Origin: JBPCNH01 sp051001455 | GTDB taxonomy: Bacteria; Actinomycetota; CADDZG01; WHSQ01 | Length of the DNA: 62,169 nucleotides | Reading direction: 5' to 3' | Assembly (NCBI GenBank): GCA_051001455.1 | Contig: JBPCNH010000035.1 | Location: 1 to 62,169, forward strand | Shown: piece after piece, positions 17,225-26,662 of the stretch | Numbering within the stretch: position 1 is the stretch's first letter | Layout: every line of letters begins with the position of its first letter | Made by a program: the position numbers and the translations under genes | Notes under the pieces: model-generated | The model's database searches: none | What the model was told of the DNA's origin: nothing | The model's input: only the letters and a program-made list of their open reading frames with translations

Positions 17225-19506
17225 CAGGTCCTCGCCGCGGAAGGAACGACGCGATAGGCGTCGAACACGGAATCGACGCGCTTCACGTTCCCGATCACGT
17301 GCTCGAGGTGGTTGGGGTCGGCCAACTCGAACGAGTAACCCAGAGTCGCGATGCCATCCTTGCCCGTCCGCGTCGAAGACGAGACGATCTGGATCCCCTG
17401 GTCCGATATCGCCGCGGTGACGTCCTTCAACAGCTTGGTCCTGTCGAGCGCCTCGACCTGGATGCTCACCATGAAGGTGCTCTCCTGCCGCTGGTCCCAC
17501 CAGACGTCGGCCATGCGACCCTCGTCCTGAACGGCGAGAGCCTTCGCGTTCGGACAATCTTGACGGTGGACAGAAACGCCTCGTCCTCTGGTGAGGAAAC
17601 CGATGATGGGGTCCCCAGGAACGGGGGTGCAGCACCTGGCGAGACGGACCAACAGGTCGTCCATGCCCTCCACTACGACCCCCTTACCGCGAGGTTTCTT
17701 CCGCCTTCGTGGGGTGACCTGGGCGGGATCAGGCTCTGTTTCCGGGTCGGGTTCGAAGAGCCGGATGACCCTGGTGATGACCGAGTGCTGGGACATCTTG
17801 CCTTCGCCGATCGCAACGAACAGCGATTCGAGATCCGGATACTTCAGATCGTCCGAGATCTTCTGAAGGACGTCGGTCTTCTGGATCTTGTCTACGGGAA
17901 GACCCTGTTTGCGCATCGCCTGGATAAGACCCTCGCGGCCCTGTGCGAGAGCGTCTTCTCGTCTCTCACGAGCGAACCATTGGCGGATCTTGTTACGAGC
18001 CCGAGGCGTCCTCACCACTTTCAGCCAGTCCCGGGATGGATCTGCGGCACCTTTCGACGTGATGATCTCGACGGTATCGCCGGAAGAGAGCTGATGGCTG
18101 AGCGACACCAACCGGGCATTCACGCGCGCTCCGACGGTGCGGTGTCCTACCTCGGTATGGATCGAGTAGGCGAAATCGAGAGGCGTAGCCCCGCGGGGTA
18201 GTTCGAGAACGTCTCCCTTAGGAGTGAACACGAAAACCTCATCCGCGTACAGATCGATCTTGAGGGACTCCATGAAATCCTTCGGATCGGCGGACTCCCT
18301 CTGCCAGTCCATCATGCGGCGGAGCCAGGCCATCTCCTCTTCAGGTTTCTTGTTGCGCTTCTGCTCCTTGTAGAGCCAGTGGGCGGCGATGCCGCTCTCT
18401 GCGGCCTGGTGCATCGCCGCCGTTCGGATCTGGATCTCCATCGGCCGGCCTTCGGGGCCGATCACCGTCGTGTGCAGCGACTGATACATATTGAACTTGG
18501 GCATCGCGATGTAGTCCTTGAAGCGCCCGGGGACAGGCGTGTACACCGTATGGAGGGCTCCCAACGCTGCGTAGCAGTCGCGGACGTCCTCGACGACCAC
18601 CCGGATCCCCATGAGATCGAAGATCTCATCGAACTGTTTGCCGCGGATGGCGATCTTCTCGTAGATCGAGTACAGGTTCTTCGGACGTCCCGATACCTCG
18701 GCTTTGATCCTGACGTCCTTCAACTTCGATGTGATCTCGTCGCGTACTTCGTCGAGCAGACGCTCGCGCTGGGGTTGTCGTTGCTGAATGAGCGTGTCGA
18801 TCTCTTGGAAACGCTTCGGATGCAGAGTCTTGAAACAAAGGTCTTCCATCTCCCACTTGATCGCATACATCCCGAGGCGGTGCGCGAGGGGAGCGTATAT
18901 CTCGAGCGTTTCCCTCGCGATGAGCTCGCGCTTCTCCGGGGCCAACGGCTCGATCGTCCGCATGTTGTGGAGCCTGTCGGCGATCTTGACGAGAAGCACG
19001 CGCACGTCCTTCGCCGTAGCGACGATCATCTTCCGGAGGTTCTCGGCTCTCGTCTGTTCGGCGGAGCGATACCGGATCTTGTCTAGCTTCGTTACACCGT
19101 CGATCAACATCGCGGCTTCGAACCCGACCTCATCCTCGACCTGAGCCAGCGTCAGTGCGGTGTCCTCAACAGAATCGTGCAGTAGAGCCGCCGCGACAGA
19201 TGCCTCATCCAGTCCGAGTTCCGCAAGGATCACTGCGACGGCGACGGGATGATCGATGAAGGGATCGCCGGACTTACGGAACTGACCCCGGTGAGCCGCC
19301 TCCGCCATCTCGTAGGAACGTTCGATCAGTTTCACGTCAGCCTTGGGACGCCGGGCACGAACGTGACTGATGACCGTGTCCAGGGCGGGATGAGCGACCG
19401 AACGCGCCGGGCGCACCTTTTTAAGCACGGCTTTCACCCCCCGCGGACCTCCGGAGACCGGCTGGTCAGCTACGTCCGCTGTGGCATCGTCCGGGATGGT
19501 GCCCAT
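17224..19506 (-). CDS. relA: Bifunctional (p)ppGpp synthetase/hydrolase
   Basis: 760 residues in the Rel/SpoT order. The HD hydrolase has the intact HD motif (LLHDSVEDT) and so is likely active. The synthetase domain shows YQSLHTTVIGPEG, then come TGS (DVFVFTPKGDVLELP-like segment), helical, and C-terminal zinc-finger/ACT regions (RCCTPVPGDPIIGFLTRGRGVSVH). A single long RSH is usual in Actinomycetota. No Shine-Dalgarno precedes the ATG at 19506; a TAGAAT box lies five bases away, suggesting a leaderless transcript. Followed by the PBP and dtd genes. Confidence 0.96.
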   Translation of the reverse strand: MGTIPDDATADVADQPVSGGPRGVKAVLKKVRPARSVAHPALDTVISHVRARRPKADVKLIERSYEMAEAAHRGQFRKSGDPFIDHPVAVAVILAELGLDEASVAAALLHDSVEDTALTLAQVEDEVGFEAAMLIDGVTKLDKIRYRSAEQTRAENLRKMIVATAKDVRVLLVKIADRLHNMRTIEPLAPEKRELIARETLEIYAPLAHRLGMYAIKWEMEDLCFKTLHPKRFQEIDTLIQQRQPQRERLLDEVRDEITSKLKDVRIKAEVSGRPKNLYSIYEKIAIRGKQFDEIFDLMGIRVVVEDVRDCYAALGALHTVYTPVPGRFKDYIAMPKFNMYQSLHTTVIGPEGRPMEIQIRTAAMHQAAESGIAAHWLYKEQKRNKKPEEEMAWLRRMMDWQRESADPKDFMESLKIDLYADEVFVFTPKGDVLELPRGATPLDFAYSIHTEVGHRTVGARVNARLVSLSHQLSSGDTVEIITSKGAADPSRDWLKVVRTPRARNKIRQWFARERREDALAQGREGLIQAMRKQGLPVDKIQKTDVLQKISDDLKYPDLESLFVAIGEGKMSQHSVITRVIRLFEPDPETEPDPAQVTPRRRKKPRGKGVVVEGMDDLLVRLARCCTPVPGDPIIGFLTRGRGVSVHRQDCPNAKALAVQDEGRMADVWWDQRQESTFMVSIQVEALDRTKLLKDVTAAISDQGIQIVSSSTRTGKDGIATLGYSFELADPNHLEHVIGNVKRVDSVFDAYRVVPSAART

Positions 19507-19511
19507 ACGTC

Positions 19512-19517
19512 ATTCTA
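19512..19517 (-). promoter_or_regulatory. -10 box for leaderless relA
   Basis: TAGAAT on the minus strand, five bases before the relA ATG. It is close to the TANNNT consensus and there is no ribosome binding site, so relA probably has its own start here in addition to read-through from apt. Confidence 0.45.
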
Positions 19518-19576
19518 GGAGCGCGGCCTGGCTTACGGGCGCATCCGGAGACGTGTTTCAGGTCCAGAGATGAACG

Positions 19577-20110
19577 CTAGAAGGATATGAGGGAGAAGCA
19601 GTCGTATCCCTCTAACTTACTGCGGCCCCCTAGGAAACCGAGTTCCATGACCATCGCGATCCCTGCCACCTTCCCGCCGCAGCGCTCGGTGAGATGAGCC
19701 GTCGCACGAGCGGTTCCGCCCGTAGCCAGAACATCGTCGACGATGAGGATCCTCTCCCCCGGCTCGATCGCATCCTTGTGGATCTCGAGCAGATCCGTCC
19801 CGTACTCGAGGGCATATTCCTCGGATTCGACCATCCACGGGAGCTTGCCCTTCTTGCGCACCGGTATCAACCCCGCGGTGAACCTGTAAGCGAGGGGAGC
19901 AGCGACCAGGAAACCGCGCGCCTCTATACCCAGCACCTTGTCGATCTCGTCCCTGTCGAAGTGGTGGGCGATCGCATCGATCGTGTAGCTGAATGCCTTC
20001 TTGTCGGCCAGCAAGGGGGTGATGTCCTTGAAGACGATCCCTTCTTTGGGGAAATCGGGGATGTCTCTGATGTGCTCCTTCAACCAACCGTGATCCGGGT
20101 TATGGGGCAC
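19577..20110 (-). CDS. apt: Adenine phosphoribosyltransferase
   Basis: 177 residues with the PRPP-binding signature ILIVDDVLATGGTA and the N-terminal segment IRDIPDFPKEGIVFKDITPLL typical of APRT. It salvages adenine to AMP. GTG start three bases after the secF stop. The position between secF and relA is the standard actinobacterial order. Confidence 0.95.
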   Translation of the reverse strand: MPHNPDHGWLKEHIRDIPDFPKEGIVFKDITPLLADKKAFSYTIDAIAHHFDRDEIDKVLGIEARGFLVAAPLAYRFTAGLIPVRKKGKLPWMVESEEYALEYGTDLLEIHKDAIEPGERILIVDDVLATGGTARATAHLTERCGGKVAGIAMVMELGFLGGRSKLEGYDCFSLISF

Positions 20111-20113
20111 CGG

Positions 20114-21304
20114 CTACCTCTTCTTCCTGCGCTTGGCCTTCTTCGTACCCGCCTTCGGACGAGGCGGAGGTCTGTTCGCGGATCGCGTTTGCGACCGCGT
20201 CCCTCCGGCCGCGGCAACCTCACTCTCGATCTCTTCAGGCCCCTCGCCTTCAGCTGCTACCGGCGTCGCGGCGGGGGTGGTGTCCGCGGCAGGCTGCGCC
20301 TTGGCCTCCGAGCGCTTCGCGTCTCGCAGCAGTTTCTCGCGGGTGGCCTTGTAGCGAGGCTCGTTCTCTTTCATCAGTGTCAGAACGGGGGTCGCTACAA
20401 AGATCGAGGAGTACGTTCCGGCAAGGATCCCAACGAACAAGGCGAGAGCCAGGTCCTGCAGGGTATTGGCACCGAGCAGACCGGCCCCGATGGTCAGGAG
20501 AGCACCGATCGGTAGAAGCGTCGTTAGAGAGGTGTTCAGGCCCCGCATGAAGACCTCGTTCATCGCGAGGTTGACCGTGTCCTTGTAGGTCCTCTTTCCC
20601 GAGGTGGCGTAGAGCGTCGTGTCTTCTTCGACCTTGTCGAATACCACGACGGTGTCGTAGAGCGAATACCCGAGGATCGTAAGGATGGCGATCACGGTCG
20701 AGGGAGAAACCTCGAAGCTGGTGAACGAGTAGATCCCCGCCGTGATGGTGAGGTCGTGGACCAGGGCGATTACGGCCGCGATCGCCATCTTCCATTCGAA
20801 GCGCCACGAGATGAACGCCAAGATAACGATCATGAAGATGATCAGCGCCTGCACGGCCTTGTCGGTGATCTCGCCACCCCACCGGCTTCCCACACGCTCA
20901 CTCGCCGTCTCTTCTCCCGAAGCCCCGACTGTGTCTTGCACGGTGGAGATGAAAGCCTGTTGCAACTCGGGGTCGGCGATCTCTTTGGTCTGCACCAGGA
21001 CCTGGCGGTCGTTCCCGGAAGTAGCAACCTGTACCTGCGCTCCGGTGACGCCGGACTCGCCTAGAGCGTCTTGCACCTCAGTGACGATCTCTGCATCCGA
21101 GAGATCTCCGAGGGGTCCCTCGGGCGGAACGGTCGCCTGCACCGATACCCCACCGCGGAACTCGATGCTGTAATCGAGCCCCTGGATGGCCAGCGAAGCG
21201 ATGCAGATCGCCACTATGGCCCCGGAGATCATGAACCAGATGTTCCTCCGGCCGATGAAGTCGAAGTCGGTCTCGCCTCTGTACATACGACGCAGAAGGC
21301 TCAC
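20114..21304 (-). CDS. secF: Preprotein translocase subunit SecF
   Basis: 396 residues with six predicted membrane helices. The first periplasmic signature is GLDYSIEFRGG, and the transmembrane block contains ALVHDLTITAGIYS. With SecD it uses the proton gradient to pull secreted proteins through SecYEG. The last ~80 residues are a cytosolic Ala/Pro-rich and strongly basic tail (ending KKAKRRKKR), longer than in E. coli but common in Actinomycetota. GTGA overlap with secD. Confidence 0.95.
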   Translation of the reverse strand: MSLLRRMYRGETDFDFIGRRNIWFMISGAIVAICIASLAIQGLDYSIEFRGGVSVQATVPPEGPLGDLSDAEIVTEVQDALGESGVTGAQVQVATSGNDRQVLVQTKEIADPELQQAFISTVQDTVGASGEETASERVGSRWGGEITDKAVQALIIFMIVILAFISWRFEWKMAIAAVIALVHDLTITAGIYSFTSFEVSPSTVIAILTILGYSLYDTVVVFDKVEEDTTLYATSGKRTYKDTVNLAMNEVFMRGLNTSLTTLLPIGALLTIGAGLLGANTLQDLALALFVGILAGTYSSIFVATPVLTLMKENEPRYKATREKLLRDAKRSEAKAQPAADTTPAATPVAAEGEGPEEIESEVAAAGGTRSQTRSANRPPPRPKAGTKKAKRRKKR

Positions 21305-22725
21305 GAACGCACCCCCAACGCTTGTTTCATCCCTATGAAGCGGCCTTCAGAGAAACGGCGATTACGCGCCAGTAGGTTCACGATCGAGCGCGTGAAGAAG
21401 AAGGCGACGATCACATCGATCAACGTCGCTAACCCGAGCGTAAGCGCGAAGCCCTTCACCGGACCGACGGCGAGGTAGAAGAGGATCACCGCGGCGGAGC
21501 CCGTGACGAAGTCGGCGACCAGGATCGTCTTGAACGCTCGCTCCATGCCTTTGTCCACCGCCGCGCGAAGACTCTTGCCGGTGCGGACCTCGTCTTTCAG
21601 TCGCTCGAACGCAACGATGTAGGAGTCCGTGGTGATGCCGATCGAGACGATCACTCCGGCAACCCCCGCCAGGGTGAGTGCCAACCCAACCGTCTCGCCC
21701 AGGAAAGACAGGAGTGAATAGAACAGCGCGGTGAACACGAGCAGGCCGAGCCACACGACGAGGCCGAGGGCCCGGTAATAGAGGAGGACGTACAACATCA
21801 CCAGCCCGAGACCTATGGCTCCGGCCAGCACACCAGCCTGAAGCGAATCCCGGCCCAAGGTCGGAGAGACGGAACGCACCTCTGACTGTTCGAGGGTCAG
21901 TGGAAGAGCGCCCGTACGCAGGACGAGCGCCAGGTTCTTGGCTCCTTTCTCGTCTCCGATGCTGATGCTCGTTTGGCCTCCGGTGATGCCGACACCGCAC
22001 TCGACACCTTGACCTCCCCCGCCGGGCGCCTGCATACCCGCAGCGGACTGGACTTCGCCGTCGAGCACGATCGCGACCTGGCTCTTGATCTGTTCACCTT
22101 CGTCACGTAAGCAAGCGAGCTCGTCGGTGAAGTCGGCCCACTTCCTGGATCCGTCACTGTCCATGTCGATCGAAACCGACCAGTTGGCGCCGCTCTGAGC
22201 GTCGACCACCGCCTCGGCGCGTGTGACTATGTCACCAGTCAGACGAGCCGGCTCCAGGCGGTACAGAACCCCCTCTTCGCCTTCGTCGGCCGATGGGTAG
22301 ACCACTTCTTGATCGTTCACCTCTTGGCTGCGGTCTTCCGTGATATCGGGACGGTTCTCGCGGGTCGCCGGGATGATGCTCTTCACCTGACGGAAGGTCA
22401 GTTGCGCGGTGGTACCGATGATCTCGAGGGCCTGCTCCTGATCCTTGACGCCGGGGAGCTGGATGAGGATGTTGTTGCTGCCCGCGATGCTGACGTCGGA
22501 CTCGGCGACACCGATCGAGTTGATGCGGTCCCGGATGATGCCGACGGTTCGCTCGAGGACGTCGCCTTCGACCCCGTCCGGGCTGCTGGCGGTAAGGATG
22601 ACGCTCAACCCGCCTTCGAGATCCAGTCCGAGTCGGGGACTGGCCCCCGTAACGAATACCGACCCGATCGACGCTAGAGCCAACAGGACGATGATCGCGA
22701 GGCGAGCCTTAAAAGGCCTGCGCAT
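21301..22725 (-). CDS. secD: Preprotein translocase subunit SecD
   Basis: 474 residues: an N-terminal helix, the motif LGLDLEGGLSVIL, the large P1 periplasmic domain (shorter head region than in E. coli), and five C-terminal helices. Works with SecF and YajC, whose genes flank it. ATG start, six bases after yajC. Confidence 0.95.
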   Translation of the reverse strand: MRRPFKARLAIIVLLALASIGSVFVTGASPRLGLDLEGGLSVILTASSPDGVEGDVLERTVGIIRDRINSIGVAESDVSIAGSNNILIQLPGVKDQEQALEIIGTTAQLTFRQVKSIIPATRENRPDITEDRSQEVNDQEVVYPSADEGEEGVLYRLEPARLTGDIVTRAEAVVDAQSGANWSVSIDMDSDGSRKWADFTDELACLRDEGEQIKSQVAIVLDGEVQSAAGMQAPGGGGQGVECGVGITGGQTSISIGDEKGAKNLALVLRTGALPLTLEQSEVRSVSPTLGRDSLQAGVLAGAIGLGLVMLYVLLYYRALGLVVWLGLLVFTALFYSLLSFLGETVGLALTLAGVAGVIVSIGITTDSYIVAFERLKDEVRTGKSLRAAVDKGMERAFKTILVADFVTGSAAVILFYLAVGPVKGFALTLGLATLIDVIVAFFFTRSIVNLLARNRRFSEGRFIGMKQALGVRS

Positions 22726-22731
22726 CGGGGC

Positions 22732-23028
22732 TTACTCCTCCTCCCCGAGGACGGGGCCGGTGTCGAGGTCGGCTGTGACCTTGCGCGCCATCGCGGACTT
22801 CACGAACCGCAGGTTCGTCCCGGGAGCAACTTCCAGCTCGAACTCATCGTCGGTTGCCGATCTGATAGTTCCGTGAAGCCCGCCTATCGTAACTACCTCA
22901 TCGCCGACAGAGATGCTCTCGACCAGCGCTCGATGTTGCTCGACCCGCCGCTTCTGTGGGCGGATGAGCATGAAATAGAAAATCCCGATGAGGAGGGCAA
23001 GGAAAAGCAGGCTGCTTAGACCTTCCAC
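22732..23028 (-). CDS. yajC: YajC family Sec accessory protein
   Basis: 98 residues: a single N-terminal membrane helix (LLFLALLIGIFYFMLI), then RPQKRRVEQH and the small YajC domain with GDEVVTIGGLHGTI. Forms the SecDF-YajC complex. GTG start with a weak ribosome site. The 108 bases between it and ruvB contain no gene or clear signal. Confidence 0.92.
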   Translation of the reverse strand: MEGLSSLLFLALLIGIFYFMLIRPQKRRVEQHRALVESISVGDEVVTIGGLHGTIRSATDDEFELEVAPGTNLRFVKSAMARKVTADLDTGPVLGEEE

Positions 23029-23136
23029 AGTGATCCACGTCCTTTTCCGATAGACGGCTTGTGCGACGATACGAGTTGTCCGCTACGCGCAGCGGAGCCG
23101 CGTTCCAGCGGCTCAGCCGGACCATCCTAACCGCCG

Positions 23137-24162
23137 CTACTGCTTGAACAACCTCGCCGCACTGCCGGTAGGGACCTCGGCCCCGAGATGCCGGTAGGCA
23201 GCCTCGGTGGCCACTCGCCCCCGGGGGGTCCGCCTGAGGAATCCGAGCTGCATGAGGAAGGGCTCGTAGACGTCTTCTATCGTGTCCGGCTCTTCGCCGA
23301 CCGCCACCGCGAGGGTGGAGAGACCAACGGGACCACCGGCGAAGGTCTTGACCAGCGCCTCGAGGATGGCGGCGTCGAGCTTGTCGAGCCCGGCGTCGTC
23401 CACACGGAAAACCACCAACGCCCGACGAGCCACATCCCCATCGATCACCCCGTCGGCCCGCACCTGGGCGAAATCACGAACCCGTCGCAGCAGCCGGTTG
23501 GCGATCCGCGGCGTACCGCGCGAGCGTTTGGCGATCTCACTGCAGCCGTCATCGTCGATCTGTATCCCGATGATCTGCGCCGAGCGCTTGATGATCTGCT
23601 CGAGGTCCGAGGCGGGGTAAAGGTCGAGGCGCTCGGCAAGCTCGAAGCGTCCCCGGAGGGGGCTGGTGATCAGACCGGCCCTGGTCGTCGCTCCGACCAG
23701 AGTGAAACGCGGCAGGTCGAGACGAAGCGTCTGCGCGCTGGGGCCTTTGCCGATGACTAGGTCGAGTTGGAAATCCTCCATCGCCGGATAGAGCACCTCT
23801 TCGACGGGACGGGGCAGTCGATGGATCTCGTCGATGAACAGCACGTCTCCATCCTCGAGGTTGGTGAGGATGGCGGCGAGGTCACCGGCACGTTCCAGCG
23901 CAGGCCCGGACGTAGGACGGAGGTTGGCTTTCATCTGCTTGGCGATGACGTGAGCGAGACTGGTCTTCCCGAGACCAGGAGGCCCCGACAGGAGCAGGTG
24001 CCCGGCCGCCTCTCCCCTGCTGGCAGCCGCCTCCAACATGATGTTGAGGTGTTCCTTCAGCTCTGCCTGGCCGACGAATTCGTCCAGCGTCTGTGGCCGA
24101 AGGCTCGTCTCAACCTCTTCCTCTACCGGATCCGGGGTGGCGGCGAGGATCTCGTCCCGCAT
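23137..24162 (-). CDS. ruvB: Holliday junction branch-migration ATPase RuvB
   Basis: 341 residues. Walker A GPPGLGKTSL, Walker B LFIDEIHRL, sensor GATTRAG, arginine-finger region and a winged-helix C-terminus (FLRRTPRGRVAT). A hexameric motor of the RuvABC resolvasome. Start overlaps the ruvA stop by one base (TGATG). Confidence 0.97.
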   Translation of the reverse strand: MRDEILAATPDPVEEEVETSLRPQTLDEFVGQAELKEHLNIMLEAAASRGEAAGHLLLSGPPGLGKTSLAHVIAKQMKANLRPTSGPALERAGDLAAILTNLEDGDVLFIDEIHRLPRPVEEVLYPAMEDFQLDLVIGKGPSAQTLRLDLPRFTLVGATTRAGLITSPLRGRFELAERLDLYPASDLEQIIKRSAQIIGIQIDDDGCSEIAKRSRGTPRIANRLLRRVRDFAQVRADGVIDGDVARRALVVFRVDDAGLDKLDAAILEALVKTFAGGPVGLSTLAVAVGEEPDTIEDVYEPFLMQLGFLRRTPRGRVATEAAYRHLGAEVPTGSAARLFKQ

Positions 24163-24734
24163 CAGAGCGCCCTCAATGCAGCCTTGACCAACCCGGCTAC
24201 GTCCTCAGCCTGGTCCTCGGTGACCTCGGCCAGTGCGGCACGCACCTCGCCGGGCGAGTAGCCGAGGTTCTCGAGCGCGGAGCACGCTTGGGCCACCGCA
24301 TCCGGGCGGGTTCCCACCAACTCGAGATCGGGGAGGTCGAGCTTGTCTTTCAGGTCGAGGAGGATGCGCTGCGCCGTCTTCTTCCCGATGCCCGGGACGG
24401 ACGAGAGTGCGCCCACGTCGCCTGTGACGAGCGCGCGACGGAAAGCCTCAGATGGGAAGGCGGAGCAAACCTGCAGCGCGACCTTGGGACCCACCCCTGC
24501 AACCGAAAGAAGCCCCTCGAACATCGACCGCTCGGCCTGACTTGCGAAACCGAACAAGGCCAACGCGTCCTCGCGTACATGGAGGTGGGTCCACAGGCGG
24601 GTCTTCTCGCCCTCGCTCGGTAAGGCCCGCAACGTTGACGCGGAGCACGCGAGGCTGTAGCCCACACCCCCAACTTCGAGCAAACATCCATCCGCGGTCC
24701 GGCCGGCGACGGCCCCGCTGAGGAAGCCGATCAT
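24162..24734 (-). CDS. ruvA: Holliday junction DNA-binding protein RuvA
   Basis: 190 residues from the ATG at 24734 (MIGFLSG), which overlaps the ruvC stop as ATGA; an upstream GTG-type extension reads into ruvC and is rejected. The N-terminal OB fold, the two helix-hairpin-helix motifs (LLSVAGVGPKVAL and LSSVPGIGKKTAQRI) and the C-terminal RuvB-binding three-helix domain are all visible. Confidence 0.95.
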   Translation of the reverse strand: MIGFLSGAVAGRTADGCLLEVGGVGYSLACSASTLRALPSEGEKTRLWTHLHVREDALALFGFASQAERSMFEGLLSVAGVGPKVALQVCSAFPSEAFRRALVTGDVGALSSVPGIGKKTAQRILLDLKDKLDLPDLELVGTRPDAVAQACSALENLGYSPGEVRAALAEVTEDQAEDVAGLVKAALRAL

Positions 24735-25228
24735 CTCGCCGCTCCGATCGCGTTGCGGAGACCTTGTCTGTTTATGTGGCAGATGGCGAGGGCACACGCA
24801 TCGGCGGCATCCGGGAAACGAGGAACCTCGCTCAATCCCAACAGCGCACCCACCATCACCTGTACCTGCTTCTTCGAAGCGTCGCCCACACCCACAACCG
24901 AGCTCTTCACCTCAGGAGGGGTGTACTCGAAGACGGCGAGGCCGCTCTCCGCACTGGTGGCCAGCGCTACCCCCGAAGCTCGTCCCACGCTCATCGCGGT
25001 TTGGACGTTCGCGTTGAAGAACAACCTCTCGAGGGCCACCACCTCGGGCCGGTGGGTCGTGATGATCGCCAACAGGTCCTCCCGGATCTGGGCTAGGCGT
25101 TGGGCTTCCGGCCGACCGGCCTCGGTCCGGATGACGCCGAGGGTAAGGGCCTTGGGGCGCGCCGCGCCGCTCTCCACCACGCCGTAGCCCATACTCGCCA
25201 ATCCGGGGTCGATCCCCAGTACCCGCAT
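24731..25228 (-). CDS. ruvC: Crossover junction endonuclease RuvC
   Basis: 165 residues. RNase H-like resolvase with GIDPGLASMGYGVVE holding the first catalytic Asp, EAQ-type helix, ALERLFFNANVQTA with the catalytic Glu, and a C-terminal DAADACALAICH acidic pair. First gene of ruvCAB. A strong GAGGAG ribosome site and a LexA box lie just upstream, so the operon is probably DNA-damage inducible. Confidence 0.96.
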   Translation of the reverse strand: MRVLGIDPGLASMGYGVVESGAARPKALTLGVIRTEAGRPEAQRLAQIREDLLAIITTHRPEVVALERLFFNANVQTAMSVGRASGVALATSAESGLAVFEYTPPEVKSSVVGVGDASKKQVQVMVGALLGLSEVPRFPDAADACALAICHINRQGLRNAIGAAR

Positions 25229-25240
25229 GACACTCCTCTA

Positions 25241-25256
25241 GCGAACGCCTGTTCGA
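25241..25256 (-). promoter_or_regulatory. LexA (SOS) box upstream of ruvCAB
   Basis: On the minus strand TCGAACAGGCGTTCGC, matching the Actinomycetota/Bacillota SOS consensus TCGAAC-N4-GTTCGA at 11 of 12 fixed positions. It lies 13 bases before the ruvC ATG. A TACATT hexamer stands about five bases before the box on the coding strand and could be the -10. LexA repression of ruvCAB is expected; the lexA gene itself is not in the window. Confidence 0.75.
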
Positions 25257-25339
25257 TGGAGAATGTACAGGAATCCAGGGTCGGGAACCCGGCTTTCCGC
25301 CCAGCCAACCCCGGCGCGGGGTGGGACTGCCCCGGCCGC

Positions 25340-26086
25340 TCAGGCCAATGACGACATGACCTCGTCGGAGATGTCGAAGTTGGCGTACACGTCCTGGACG
25401 TCGTCGAGCTCCTCGAGGGCGTCGATCAGCTTGAGGACCTTCTTCGCATCGGCGCCGTCGAGCTCGATGGTCGTCTTCGGCACCTGGGTCACCTCACTCG
25501 ATTCGATCGCGATTCCTGCCGTAGTCAGGGCGTCGACCACATCCTTCATGGCGGCCGGCGGGGTGACCACCTCGAAGCTCTCGTCGGAGGTCCGGATGTC
25601 CTCGGCTCCCGCGTCTGCCGCGATAAGGAACACGTCCTCTTCCGACGTGCCCCCTGCAGGAACGATGACGATCCCTTTGCTCTCGAACATCCACGCCACC
25701 GCGCCGGGCTCGGCCATCTTCCCGTCATTCCCATTGAAAGAGCTCCGTACATCCTGCGACGCCCGATTGCGGTTGTTGGTCAGGCAATGGACGAGGACCG
25801 CAACACCGGCCGGGCCGTAGCCCTCGTAGGAGGTCTCTTCGTACGCCTCGCCTTCAAGTTCACCGGTCCCTCGTTTGATGGCGCGCTCGATGTTGTCATT
25901 CGGGACCGAGCTTGCCTTCGCTTTCGCTACCGCGGTGGCAAGGGTCGGGTTGCCTTCGATGCTCCCGCCGCCCTCGCGCGCCGCTACCTCGACAAACCGC
26001 AAGAGCTTTCCCCATAGCTTCGAGCGTTGCGCATCGACCGCGCCTTTCTTGCGCTTGATCGTCGACCACTTGGAATGTCCGGACAA
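25340..26086 (-). CDS. yebC: YebC/PmpR family regulator (TACO1-like)
   Basis: 248 residues beginning MSGHSKWSTIKRKKGAVDAQ, the diagnostic YebC start. Members bind DNA as regulators or act on translating ribosomes stalled at proline runs. The window encodes polyproline proteins, so the latter role could matter here. Located between pdxT and ruvC as in most Actinomycetota. Confidence 0.95.
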   Translation of the reverse strand: MSGHSKWSTIKRKKGAVDAQRSKLWGKLLRFVEVAAREGGGSIEGNPTLATAVAKAKASSVPNDNIERAIKRGTGELEGEAYEETSYEGYGPAGVAVLVHCLTNNRNRASQDVRSSFNGNDGKMAEPGAVAWMFESKGIVIVPAGGTSEEDVFLIAADAGAEDIRTSDESFEVVTPPAAMKDVVDALTTAGIAIESSEVTQVPKTTIELDGADAKKVLKLIDALEELDDVQDVYANFDISDEVMSSLA

Positions 26087-26089
26087 GAC

Positions 26090-26662
26090 TTACTCCTCGA
26101 TCCTCTCTAGAAAGATCCTGTGGATACGGTCGTCCTCGTTCATCTCGGGATGGAACGACGAAGCCATCAGATGTCCTTGTCGCACGAGCACGGGACGACC
26201 TTCATGCTCGGCCATCACTTCGACCTCCGGCCCGGCCTGCTCGACCACCGGCGCTCGGATGAACGTGGCCGGGAACGGTATCTCGTCGTCCGGCAGTTGC
26301 AAGGTCGTCTCGAAAGAGTCCACCTGCCTCCCGTACGCGTTGCGACGTACGGTGACGTCCAAGATGCCCAGCCGGTAAGGAACCTCTTGTTCCCCGGCGA
26401 TGCGAGAGGCCATCAAGATCATCCCCGCGCAGGTCCCGTACATCGACATCCCGTCCGCGGCTCGCTCCTTGATCGGGTCGATGAACCCGAACCGGTTTAG
26501 TAGCTTCGCGATAGTGGTCGACTCCCCTCCCGGAAGGACCAAGCCGGCTACCTCGTCGAGCTGGGACGGATGCTTAACTACGATTGGGGTTGCTCCCGCT
26601 CGATCGAGCGCAGCGACATGTTCGCGCACGTCGCCCTGCAATCCCAAAACGCCGACCTTCAT
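26090..26662 (-). CDS. pdxT: Pyridoxal 5'-phosphate synthase, glutaminase subunit PdxT
   Basis: 190 residues from the ATG at 26662; a GTG at 26665 would also work (GTGA overlap). A class I amidotransferase with LPGGEST, the nucleophile cysteine in YGTCAGMI, and the C-terminal HPEM of the His/Glu pair. Supplies ammonia to PdxS. Overlaps the pdxS stop by one base. Confidence 0.95.
   Translation of the reverse strand: MKVGVLGLQGDVREHVAALDRAGATPIVVKHPSQLDEVAGLVLPGGESTTIAKLLNRFGFIDPIKERAADGMSMYGTCAGMILMASRIAGEQEVPYRLGILDVTVRRNAYGRQVDSFETTLQLPDDEIPFPATFIRAPVVEQAGPEVEVMAEHEGRPVLVRQGHLMASSFHPEMNEDDRIHRIFLERIEE

Noticed and set aside
17225..17635. N-terminal extension of the PBP gene
   Set aside because: The extra 137 codons lie entirely inside relA in another frame and read as Arg/Gly/His-rich filler; the ATG at 17224 has a lipoprotein signal and an ATGA overlap.
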